A stretch of 39,989 nt of DNA from Colimorpha sp045576855 (GTDB lineage Bacteria > Bacteroidota > Bacteroidia > Bacteroidales > P3), in assembly GCA_045576855.1 (NCBI GenBank), contig JAZNHG010000001.1, forward strand, positions 1-39,989, read 5' to 3'. A program made the translations under genes and the position numbers. The notes under the pieces are model-generated. The model had not been told where the DNA came from. It did not search any database and saw only the letters and a list, made by a program, of their open reading frames with translations. Within the stretch, counting starts at the first letter, position 1. Each line of letters begins with the position of its first letter. This document shows positions 32,964-39,600 of the stretch, one piece after another.

Positions 32964-33419
32964 CTATTTTGGTTGATAAGAGGTGATAAGAGCAAATGGG
33001 TCGCACACCGTCTTCACCGTGTCGTTATAGCGATACTCGGCGTAGTCCCGCCACACCTGAATGGTTACGCATACCGAGAACGGGACTTCTTCTTCAGGAA
33101 AAGATATATCTATTTTTTCATCCACGGGTATGTAGTACTGCTTATCGCGGTAATCGAAAGCGACAGCAGTGCATCCCCATTTCCCGGCGTAAACGGGAGC
33201 GTCATTGTCAAAGTCGTACCTTCCTCCGCCATTAACCTCTATTGTCATATCTTTGATGAAAGCGATGCCTTCATCATTGTATTGCAAGCCGTCAAACAGC
33301 GATGCACATTCGGGCACGGTGTCAGCTGCAATGGTATCGTTTGCTGCGGTGCCGCCCTTGCATCCGGCCATCAGCCCGATGCCGCACAGCACGGCGAGTG
33401 TCAAAATTGCTTTCTTCAT
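32964..33419 (-). CDS. Lipoprotein between direct repeats
   Basis: 151 residues. Signal peptide and lipobox LMAGC with the acylated Cys at residue 20, then KGGTAANDTIAADTVPEC. The mature domain has strand-rich segments (GGGRYDFDNDAPVYAGKWGCTAVAF, QYYIPVDEKIDISF, FSVCVTIQVWRDYAEYRYNDT) and three further cysteines. The family is not recognised. The gene, with about 75 bases on its promoter side, sits alone between two identical 43-bp repeats, a cassette-like arrangement. No clear TAnnTTTG promoter was found upstream. Confidence 0.8.
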   Translation of the reverse strand: MKKAILTLAVLCGIGLMAGCKGGTAANDTIAADTVPECASLFDGLQYNDEGIAFIKDMTIEVNGGGRYDFDNDAPVYAGKWGCTAVAFDYRDKQYYIPVDEKIDISFPEEEVPFSVCVTIQVWRDYAEYRYNDTVKTVCDPFALITSYQPK

Positions 33420-33477
33420 ATACCTTTTATATTATATTATATGTTATGTATCATTCTTACTGCGGGGTTTTGTTGCG

Positions 33478-33499
33478 GCGCGGCGGCATGCCGCCGCGC
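33478..33499. repeat. 22-bp perfect palindrome
   Basis: GCGCGGCGGCATGCCGCCGCGC is self-complementary over its whole length and overlaps the first five bases of the second 43-bp repeat. Confidence 0.9.
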
Positions 33500-33537
33500 G
33501 ATGGAGATTTGGTCGATTTGCATTGCTATTTCCATAT
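33495..33537. repeat. 43-bp direct repeat, copy 2
   Basis: Second copy of the repeat at 32890-32932, same orientation, 605 bases apart start to start. Confidence 0.9.
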
Positions 33538-33589
33538 CTGTGGGATTTTAATTAAACATTCTGCCATAAATAATGATTCCGCCGCGAAA

Positions 33590-34516
33590 TTATTGGGCGT
33601 ATGGCTCATTCTGTTTCGTCTTTTTCCCATAGGATTCTTTCGAAGCGTGGCCGTTTATCTTCTCCATCGCCTCGCGGGTGAGGAAGACGGCACTGCCCGT
33701 CTCGGCGCTATAGATGATGTATCCGTCCAGGGCGGTACTGAGAACGAAGGTTTGCTTCATCTCCCCGCGATAGAGCAGGAAGTTGCAGATGTCGGTAGGG
33801 GTGATGTAGGGGTTGTCGTTCACATGGGAGTGATAGATTGTCACCACCTTTTCTCCGTTCTCGTCGACCGTGGGCATGGGCAGGAAGCCTTGATGGTAGC
33901 GGCGGAAGCGGATGGCCTTGCCGGCGTTGTCGAAGTCGATGCTATAGTCGTTGCCGAAGGGGATGACGTTGGGACGCTCCACGCCCTGCAGGATGTACAT
34001 CCTCGTGGTGCTGCTGTCGATGCGGATGATGTCGACGTTGGGGTTGCCATAGTTACTGTTGTAGCGGATGCTGTCGCCATATTTCCCAAGGCCATTGGTG
34101 AACAGCCTCGACTTCCACTCCCATTGTGCCTCCTCCTGGGCGTTGACGGGGCGGGGGGTATACCAGGTGTTGTACTCGCTCAGAAGCGGGTCGTAGCGCA
34201 GCACGAAGAGGGCGCTGTCCTGCTGCCTGTTGAAAAAGACGGCTTCCCATGCGTAGGGATCCGGTTGCCAGATGATGTTGCCCCCAAGCCTGTCGGCCTC
34301 ATAGTGCGCCAATGCTGAATCGGTGGCCACCCAGTTGACGGTCTCGGCAAGGAAAAGTCTGTAGCCCTCGGCGCAGATGCTGTCGAGAGCAGCGGTAATC
34401 TGCTCGTTCGAAGGGCGTTTCGCCTTGCCGGAATGCCTCGCCGTGGAACATGACGAAAGTAGAAGGACGGCAATGGCGAGTGCCGCCAGCAGGATGATTC
34501 TCTTGATTGCTTTCAT
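33590..34516 (-). CDS. Lipoprotein with JAMM-like motif
   Basis: 308 residues from the ATG at 34516 (MKAIKRIILLAALAIAVLLLSSC); a longer start at 34636 lacks a signal peptide at its N-terminus. Lipobox LSSC, acylated Cys at residue 23. Near the C-terminus HSH (229-231) is followed by seven residues, Thr239, two residues and Asp242. This is the HxH-x7-S/T-x2-D pattern of JAMM/MPN metallopeptidases with Thr in place of Ser. The preceding strand VVTIY and the following helix TPTDICNFLLYRG also fit. A convincing upstream catalytic Glu is not obvious. It could be an exported JAMM-type isopeptidase or a catalytically altered relative; the long N-terminal half is unrecognised. Confidence 0.65.
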   Translation of the reverse strand: MKAIKRIILLAALAIAVLLLSSCSTARHSGKAKRPSNEQITAALDSICAEGYRLFLAETVNWVATDSALAHYEADRLGGNIIWQPDPYAWEAVFFNRQQDSALFVLRYDPLLSEYNTWYTPRPVNAQEEAQWEWKSRLFTNGLGKYGDSIRYNSNYGNPNVDIIRIDSSTTRMYILQGVERPNVIPFGNDYSIDFDNAGKAIRFRRYHQGFLPMPTVDENGEKVVTIYHSHVNDNPYITPTDICNFLLYRGEMKQTFVLSTALDGYIIYSAETGSAVFLTREAMEKINGHASKESYGKKTKQNEPYAQ

Positions 34517-34676
34517 ATCGAATAAGGTTTTAGAATTTGCACATACAGCCACCCCCGCCGCAAGTTTGCGGCAGAGAGAGGCAAATGAATTAAAAACAAA
34601 GAGGAAATCCTCCCGGCGATTACTTGTGCAATTCATGGGGAGGGGATAAAAATCAGCGAGTTATGGATATAAGCTT

Positions 34677-35099
34677 TCATCCGTTATTTCCTGTTTTGTC
34701 CGTCAGCCTACGGAATTCCGATAACTTTATCAACTGCGTGTTTTTGTGCTGGCCGAGGACGAGAAGGTCGGAGTCTCCGCTGACAAGGTAGTCGGCGCCT
34801 ACAGTTTCCGCCAACGAAAGCAAGTAGAGGTCTTTGGGGTCGCGGATGGCAGACGTAGCCTTGTGAACGTGCTCGACGTTGCGGCAATAGGCACGGATGA
34901 TGCGTAGCAAGTCCTCCACATCGGTATGGGTCACGTAGCGGCGTATCTTGTCACGGCCTGTAACGTCGACCACTTCTGCCATCAGCTGTGGGCAACTATA
35001 GACCTCCACCGTCGGCGAGGTGAGCATCTCTCGCACTTCGGTCAGATAATGGCCTATGAGGAACGAGACCCAGATATTGCAGTCGAAGATTACTTTCAT
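34677..35099 (-). CDS. PIN-domain ribonuclease toxin
   Basis: 140 residues from the ATG at 35099 (MKVIFDCNIWVSFLIG), where the first catalytic Asp (residue 6) lies in the expected strand. Later acidic residues fall in AIRDPKDLYLLSLAETVGADYLVSGDSDLLVLGQ, the usual PIN C-terminal cluster. It belongs to the family annotated as putative toxin component, PIN family (COG1569/TIGR00305). Such toxins cleave RNA in a metal-dependent way. A small antitoxin-like gene ends 77 bases upstream, with a 22-bp palindrome in the gap that may bind the antitoxin or fold in the mRNA. Confidence 0.9.
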   Translation of the reverse strand: MKVIFDCNIWVSFLIGHYLTEVREMLTSPTVEVYSCPQLMAEVVDVTGRDKIRRYVTHTDVEDLLRIIRAYCRNVEHVHKATSAIRDPKDLYLLSLAETVGADYLVSGDSDLLVLGQHKNTQLIKLSEFRRLTDKTGNNG

Positions 35100-35129
35100 A
35101 TTTTCGATATGTTCGTTTTTCGCGCTTCG

Positions 35130-35151
35130 GCAAATAAACCAGTTTATTTGC
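35130..35151. promoter_or_regulatory. 22-bp palindrome between antitoxin and PIN toxin genes
   Basis: GCAAATAAAC and GTTTATTTGC are exact inverted arms around CA. It could be an operator for the antitoxin or an mRNA hairpin limiting toxin translation; it lies 31 bases before the toxin start. Confidence 0.6.
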
Positions 35152-35176
35152 ACTCAGCTTAACGAAAAAACGTTCT

Positions 35177-35407
35177 TCACATTCCGTATCTAACTGCACT
35201 CACTTCATCCATTATCTCCTGCTCGGTAAGCGGGGGCTGTTGCGGACGGCTGGCAATGAAACGGTCGAGCAGTTGCTCGCGTGTCTCGCTCTGCCATCCG
35301 AATTTGCGGATAAGTTCTTTCAGCAGCGACCAGTCGGACATCGGCACATTAAGGTAAACGCCCTGCGTGGAAGGATTGTTCGCATTGTTGATTGTCGTGG
35401 TTTGCAT
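35177..35407 (-). CDS. Probable antitoxin of the PIN pair
   Basis: 76 residues. After a polar start (MQTTTINNANNPSTQGV) comes YLNVPMSDWSLLKELIRKFGWQSETREQLLDRFIASRP, a strand followed by two helices of ribbon-helix-helix-like spacing, then a C-terminal tail ending EIMDEVSAVRYGM. Tails with E(I)xxEV...R are common where antitoxins wrap around their toxin. It precedes the PIN gene on the same strand and follows another small gene after 34 bases. Confidence 0.75.
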   Translation of the reverse strand: MQTTTINNANNPSTQGVYLNVPMSDWSLLKELIRKFGWQSETREQLLDRFIASRPQQPPLTEQEIMDEVSAVRYGM

Positions 35408-35441
35408 TGCTTTAGCTCCTTATCTTTGATGTTTATATGGA

Positions 35442-35609
35442 TTAAACGTGTAGCTTTGCATAAGCCTCATCCAGTTTGCGGTGGAAAATGCTTCCGAATT
35501 CGTCCAGCGACATATAGCCTTCGGGAATGTGCTTCGTTTTCCGCACCTCTTTGCGAGTGTGCGAAACATTAGGTTTCGTCGGCGTTGTGTATGCTACTTG
35601 TGTTTCCAT
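35442..35609 (-). CDS. Small antitoxin-like protein
   Basis: 55 residues from the ATG at 35609 (METQVAYTTPTKPNVSHTRKE); this start sits 21 bases after a well-formed promoter box, while a start at 35633 would overlap that box. The C-terminal helix YMSLDEFGSIFHRKLDEAYAKLHV resembles the toxin-binding tails of small Bacteroidales antitoxins. There is no adjacent toxin of its own; it may be the first gene of the PIN operon. Confidence 0.6.
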   Translation of the reverse strand: METQVAYTTPTKPNVSHTRKEVRKTKHIPEGYMSLDEFGSIFHRKLDEAYAKLHV

Positions 35610-35630
35610 TTTGTTATTGTTTTCGATTTG

Positions 35631-35660
35631 CAAAAGTACGAAGATTTATCGGGTTGACAA
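35631..35660 (-). promoter_or_regulatory. Promoter of the antitoxin-PIN operon
   Basis: On the minus strand TACTTTTG (35638 to 35631) follows TTG (35660 to 35658, within a T-run) after 19 bases, matching the Bacteroidota consensus. Confidence 0.7.
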
Positions 35661-35668
35661 AAATATTT

Positions 35669-35875
35669 TCACGCGAAGAGGTTTCGTGCGTCTTTCATAG
35701 CCTTGCCGGCCCGCATCTCGCTGAACGCCGTCGTAAGACTTTCTCTGACCATCTTCGTCTGCTCCTCCTTTGGATTGTCTGAGGGCGTCACCTTTGCGCC
35801 AAGAGTGAGCAGCACGCCTATCAACTGCTTGATTGCGCTGTTGCGTCCGTCGTATTCCAGTGTTATTGTAGCCAT
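35669..35875 (-). CDS. Small antitoxin-like protein
   Basis: 68 residues. The beginning MATITLEYDGRNSAIKQLIGVLLTLGAK is typical of short Bacteroidales proteins found as the antitoxin half of type II pairs (a beta strand, then a helix of non-catalytic character). The remainder, KMVRESLTTAFSEMRAGKAMKDARNLF, is a basic helix. No toxin gene lies next to it on the downstream side, only another antitoxin-like gene. It may be an orphan left from a lost pair. Confidence 0.7.
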   Translation of the reverse strand: MATITLEYDGRNSAIKQLIGVLLTLGAKVTPSDNPKEEQTKMVRESLTTAFSEMRAGKAMKDARNLFA

Positions 35876-35959
35876 AGCTGTACGTTTTATGCGTTCTGTT
35901 TATGTAACGTCGTCATTTGTTTTTTATTGTGCCGATGCAACAATTTACCTACCGCAGAA

Positions 35960-35999
35960 AGCAAAAAGCCTCCGCCGTAATCGGAACGGCGGAGGCTTG
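35960..35999 (-). terminator. Terminator of adk
   Basis: A perfect 12-bp stem (AGCCTCCGCCGT at 35967-35978 with ACGGCGGAGGCT at 35986-35997), followed on the minus strand by TTTTTGCTTTC. A diverged copy stands at 23521-23566. Confidence 0.92.
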
Positions 36000-36027
36000 G
36001 ATGTTTTTTCAGAAAAAGTACGGAGTG

Positions 36028-36585
36028 TCAGCCGATGGCCTGGCGGATGCGGGCGGCGATGTCCTCGACCGTGCCGAGGCCGTCGATGACCTTCTGCTTG
36101 CCCTGGGCGGCGTAGTACTGGGCCACAGGCAGGGTCTTGTTGTTGTACTCCTGCAGGCGGTTGTTGATGGTGGCCTCGTTGTCGTCGGCGCGACCCTGGA
36201 TCTTGGCGCGCTCCAGCAGACGGCGCATCAGCTCGTCCTTGGGCACCTCAAGCTGCACCATGCAGGTGAGGCTGCGGCCGTACTTGGCCAGCAGACGGTC
36301 GAGGGTCTCGGCCTGGGCCACGGTGCGGGGGAAGCCGTCGAAGAGCATGCCCTTCGTGTCGGCGGCGATGGCCTTGTCCATCATCTCCACCACGATGTCG
36401 TCGCTCACCAGTTGGCCGGCATCCATAATGCTCTTGATACGCTTGCCGAGCTCGGTCTGCTCGGCAATCTCCTTGCGGAGCAGGTCGCCGGTCGAGACGT
36501 GCGTCAGACCGTAGTGCTCCACGATGAAGTCGCTCTGGGTGCCTTTGCCGGCACCGGGGGCTCCGAAAATGACGATATTCTTCAT
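36028..36585 (-). CDS. adk: Adenylate kinase
   Basis: 185 residues: P-loop GAPGAGKGT (8-16), HVSTGDLLR with the AMP-site Arg, DGFPRT (about 83-88), and the compact LID (RAKIQGRADDNEATINNRL) without zinc cysteines, as in short adenylate kinases. It equilibrates ATP, ADP and AMP in the cytoplasm. The 3' end, including the last codons (RQAIG), stop and terminator, has a diverged duplicate at the far end of the accessory region. Upstream, 36586-36661 holds AGTGTTTAGTG words and TTCTCTTTCAC repeats but no clear promoter. Confidence 0.98.
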   Translation of the reverse strand: MKNIVIFGAPGAGKGTQSDFIVEHYGLTHVSTGDLLRKEIAEQTELGKRIKSIMDAGQLVSDDIVVEMMDKAIAADTKGMLFDGFPRTVAQAETLDRLLAKYGRSLTCMVQLEVPKDELMRRLLERAKIQGRADDNEATINNRLQEYNNKTLPVAQYYAAQGKQKVIDGLGTVEDIAARIRQAIG

Positions 36586-36661
36586 GTTAGTGAGTAGTGT
36601 TTAGTGTTAAGTGTTTAGTATTCTTTTCACTTCTCTTTCACTTCTCCTTTACTTTTTCAAC

Positions 36662-37567
36662 TTATTTCACGCTGAGGATTTCGATGTCGAACACCAGGGG
36701 CGAGTAGGGGGGAATCTGCTGACCGGCACCCTGCGGACCGTAGCCCATAGCCGAGGGGATGATGAGCTGCAGCTTCGAACCTTCGGGTTGACCCATGACG
36801 CCTTCTTCCCAGCCGGGGATAAGACCCATCTGGCCCACCACATATTTCAGCGGCTCGTGGCACTGCATGCCGGCGGCAGCGCAGTCGGCCTCGTTGCTCG
36901 AGTCGAACACGGTGCCGTCCAGCAGGCGGCCGGTGTAGCTGATGGTCACCTCGCGACCCACGGCCACCGGGGCACCCGTGCCTTTCTTGTTCACGATGAC
37001 ATACAGACCTTTGGCGTTTGGCAGCGTCTTGATGCCGTGCTCTTTCACATAGTTGGCTATCAGCTCGGGCTCCTGCTCGCGGGCGGTCTCCATCTCCTTC
37101 TCGAAGTTGGCCTGCTCTTCGGCAAACTCGTCTTTGGTGACGATGTCCTGCAGGTTGATTTCATAGTAGAACTTCATACCCTTGCCGGCTTCGTACATAG
37201 GAGGCATCTGTCTGGCGTCCATGAATTTGGCCATCGAGTCGGCTGCCACGGCGAAGATGGCGCGGTCGCCCTTGTGCATCATCATGATGCCCTCGTGCAG
37301 CACGCCGTCGTACATCGGTATGGCGGGCATCAGGCGCTCGGTGCGGCCCACATTGGTGCGCAGCACGGTGGTGTCCAGCCGGATGGTCATCTCGCCCACC
37401 AGCACGTCGCCTTCCTGCACCTGCACGGAGTCTTTGCACTGCTGCTCGAAGCGGTAGTACAGTCCGTCGTCGGTCTGTTTGTATCCCTTCATGTCGCTGC
37501 TGCCACAGGCGGCCAGCAGCATGGTCCCTGCCACCAGTGCGGTGGCCATTCTCATCTGTTTTTTCAT
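36662..37567 (-). CDS. FKBP-type peptidyl-prolyl isomerase lipoprotein
   Basis: 301 residues. Lipobox LLAAC, acylated Cys at residue 21. A first, degenerate FKBP-like domain (about 28-145) includes GDVLVGEMTIRLDTTVL and FAVAADSMAKFM. A helical linker (EFAEEQANFEKEMETAREQEPEL) follows, then a canonical FKBP domain (about 195-301) with VTISYTGRLLDGTVFDSS, VGQMGLIPGWEEGVMGQPEGSKLQLIIPSAMGYG and a terminal strand PLVFDIEILSVK. It should speed proline isomerisation during envelope-protein folding. It is the middle member of the minus-strand DHH-FKBP-FKBP-adk block. Confidence 0.93.
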   Translation of the reverse strand: MKKQMRMATALVAGTMLLAACGSSDMKGYKQTDDGLYYRFEQQCKDSVQVQEGDVLVGEMTIRLDTTVLRTNVGRTERLMPAIPMYDGVLHEGIMMMHKGDRAIFAVAADSMAKFMDARQMPPMYEAGKGMKFYYEINLQDIVTKDEFAEEQANFEKEMETAREQEPELIANYVKEHGIKTLPNAKGLYVIVNKKGTGAPVAVGREVTISYTGRLLDGTVFDSSNEADCAAAGMQCHEPLKYVVGQMGLIPGWEEGVMGQPEGSKLQLIIPSAMGYGPQGAGQQIPPYSPLVFDIEILSVK

Positions 37568-37607
37568 TGTTTTATTGTGTGTTATATTTGTTTTATTACT
37601 TTGTTTT

Positions 37608-38135
37608 CTATTGTTTTACGTCCACTATCTCCACCGTGTACACCAGCACCATGCGGCTACGTATGCGGTCGCCGTCGCCCACCACGCCGTAGGCCATCTC
37701 CGAGGGCACTATGACGCGTGCTGTGGCGCCGGCGTGCAGTGTGCGCAGGGCTGCATCCAGCCCGCGGGTGGGCTTCAGCCGTCCGCACACCACAGTGTCG
37801 GCGCTCCAGGCGTAGATTTCCTCGCCTCCGAGGGTCTCCACACGGTTGCGCAGCGCCACGGTATCCTCGTAGCCGATGGCGGCGCCGAGCGGCACTTCGC
37901 TATTCGCGTATTCGGCCACCCATACCCCGTTGGCGATGCGTGCCTTGTCCCAACCGCGACGCTCCAGATAGGCGTCTATCTGCTGTGCTTCGCTCTTGGC
38001 TATGATGCGGTTGGCCGATATCATATTCTCCTTCAGCGTGTCGCCCTTCGGTGCGGCAATGTCGTAGGTGGGCACCTCGCGGCACCCCGCCGCCAGCAGG
38101 GCGGAAAGCAGGATGATGTATATGCTATGCTTCAA
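37608..38135 (-). CDS. FKBP-like lipoprotein, divergent
   Basis: About 175 residues. There is no ATG at the 5' end; in-frame TTG codons at 38135 and 38141 are the likely starts. I prefer 38135 because it gives MKHSIYIILLSALLAAGC, a clean lipoprotein signal with the acylated Cys at residue 18. The body is an FKBP fold (EVPLGAAIGYEDTVALRNRVETLGGEEIYAW, RTLHAGATARVIVPSEMAYGVVGDGD, VLVYTVEIVDV), but the loop expected to form the active site is short and it may be a chaperone-like, low-activity form. The start overlaps the end of the DHH gene by about 11 bases. Confidence 0.85.
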   Translation of the reverse strand: MKHSIYIILLSALLAAGCREVPTYDIAAPKGDTLKENMISANRIIAKSEAQQIDAYLERRGWDKARIANGVWVAEYANSEVPLGAAIGYEDTVALRNRVETLGGEEIYAWSADTVVCGRLKPTRGLDAALRTLHAGATARVIVPSEMAYGVVGDGDRIRSRMVLVYTVEIVDVKQ

Positions 38136-39183
38136 GTCCAAGTCTTTGTTTTACAATCTCTACCGTTTCTCCCAGGCTCACCGTGCTCGTGGCGCCGGCA
38201 GCACGCTTGTGGCCTCCGCCGCCAAACATCTCGGCGGCCAGCTGGTTGACGTCGTACACCTCCTTCGAGCGCAGCGAGAGGCGCACCTTCGGCTGCCCGC
38301 ACTGGCTCTCTTCGCGCACCAGCACGCCGCAGTCCACATCGCGCAGCCGCATCACCTCGTTGATGAGCCCCGTCAGTTCGTGGCTCGCCACGCCGTGGTC
38401 TGCCATGTCTTTGGCTGTCAGCACCATCAGTGCCACCTTGCGGTCGGCATACACCGTCAGCCGGTGGGCGATGGCATAGCCGAAGAAGAGCATTCGCTCC
38501 ACGCTGAACACATTCTTTATCCTCCGGTTGATGTCCATCGGGTCTATGCCAAAGCGCAACAGTTCGGCGGCAGCCTGATACACGCTGGGCCGGTCGTTGC
38601 TGTAGCTGAAGGTGCCCGTGTCGGTGCATATGCCGGTGTAGAGGCTGGTGGCCGCCTCGCGCCCGAAGATGCCGTCGCCGTAGGCTTCGCGCATCAGCCA
38701 GTAGGTCAGTTCGCAGGTGCTCGACGCTTCGGGCTCGCTCACCACCGTGTCGAAGGCCGTCCGCTCGGGTTCTATATGGTGGTCCACCAGCAGCTTGCGT
38801 GCCTTGGCAGCCCGCAGCAGCGGTTCCAGCCTGCCCGTGCGACCCCATCCGCTGATGTCCATGCCCACTATGACGTCGGCTTGCGCCAGAGCCTCGCGGC
38901 AGCGCTCCTCGTCCGTCGCACCGCTCAGCACGCGGTCGGCCCCCGGCAGCCAGCGCAGGTCGTCGGGCACCCCGTCGGGCAGCATCGTCGTCACCTCGGC
39001 CTTCGTGGCCGCCGCAAGCAGTGCAGCCATGCCGGTAATCGACCCCACGGCGTCGCCGTCGGCATTGGTATGCGCCACCAGCACCGTGCGCCGCGACGCA
39101 TCCAGCGCCGCACGAAACGCGCCGATGTCCCATTCGGAGTCGAATCCGACAGTGTATTTGCGTTCTATATGCATCATATGCAA
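38125..39183 (-). CDS. DHH/DHHA1 phosphoesterase, NrnA-like
   Basis: 352 residues with DHH motifs in order: VAHTNADGDAVGS (37-49, metal ligands Asp42 and Asp44), GMDISGWGR (about 107-115), VDHH (about 133-136) and a DTG in CTDTGTFSYS. The DHHA1 domain ends with the substrate loop FGGGGHKRAAGA. Family members degrade short RNA oligonucleotides or pAp and sometimes cyclic dinucleotide products. Three close Met codons near the start leave one to four residues uncertain. A TACATTTG box (39228 to 39221) 38 bases upstream may be its -7 element, with a poor -33. Confidence 0.95.
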   Translation of the reverse strand: MHMMHIERKYTVGFDSEWDIGAFRAALDASRRTVLVAHTNADGDAVGSITGMAALLAAATKAEVTTMLPDGVPDDLRWLPGADRVLSGATDEERCREALAQADVIVGMDISGWGRTGRLEPLLRAAKARKLLVDHHIEPERTAFDTVVSEPEASSTCELTYWLMREAYGDGIFGREAATSLYTGICTDTGTFSYSNDRPSVYQAAAELLRFGIDPMDINRRIKNVFSVERMLFFGYAIAHRLTVYADRKVALMVLTAKDMADHGVASHELTGLINEVMRLRDVDCGVLVREESQCGQPKVRLSLRSKEVYDVNQLAAEMFGGGGHKRAAGATSTVSLGETVEIVKQRLGLEA

Positions 39184-39600
39184 TAGGTTACCGGTACGAA
39201 ACCTTAGTCCATACCGAGTGCAAATGTACGTAAAAAAAACGAATTACACGCAGATGAAATAAAAATTCATCCACCCCTTACTCCTCCGGAGAGTTCCCCA
39301 GTCTCCGGGTATCAGTGGAGACGGCGGTTTTGGCGGAGAATCACTCCACATTTTGGGAATGTGTTGCCGGACTATGGTGTGCGTTTTGCAGCCGGAATGC
39401 TCCCCTGGGACAGGGGAGCTGTCGCAAAGCGACTGAGGGGTGGAGAGATGCATGCCACGTACAGACGCTTGTCCACCCCTCACCCCAGCGGGGAGCTCCC
39501 CTGTCTCAGGGGAGCAATTGGGAATGCGAAATCCACCGCGAAAAACATATCCTTTTGCGCAACAATGAATATATTGGTAAACAATATTTATTAACACCCC
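39184..39600. repeat. Intergenic region with three copies of a hairpin-containing repeat
   Basis: No gene is seen. Arm 39399-39442 is the inverse complement of 39473-39515; both read CCACCCCTCA, an internal hairpin, AGCTCCCCTGTC and CAGGGGAGCA in one direction. A third, partial copy starts at 39271 (CCACCCCTTA). The internal hairpin differs in each copy: GTCGCTTTGCGAC, CCCCAGCGGGG and CTCCTCCGGAG. Confidence 0.85.
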
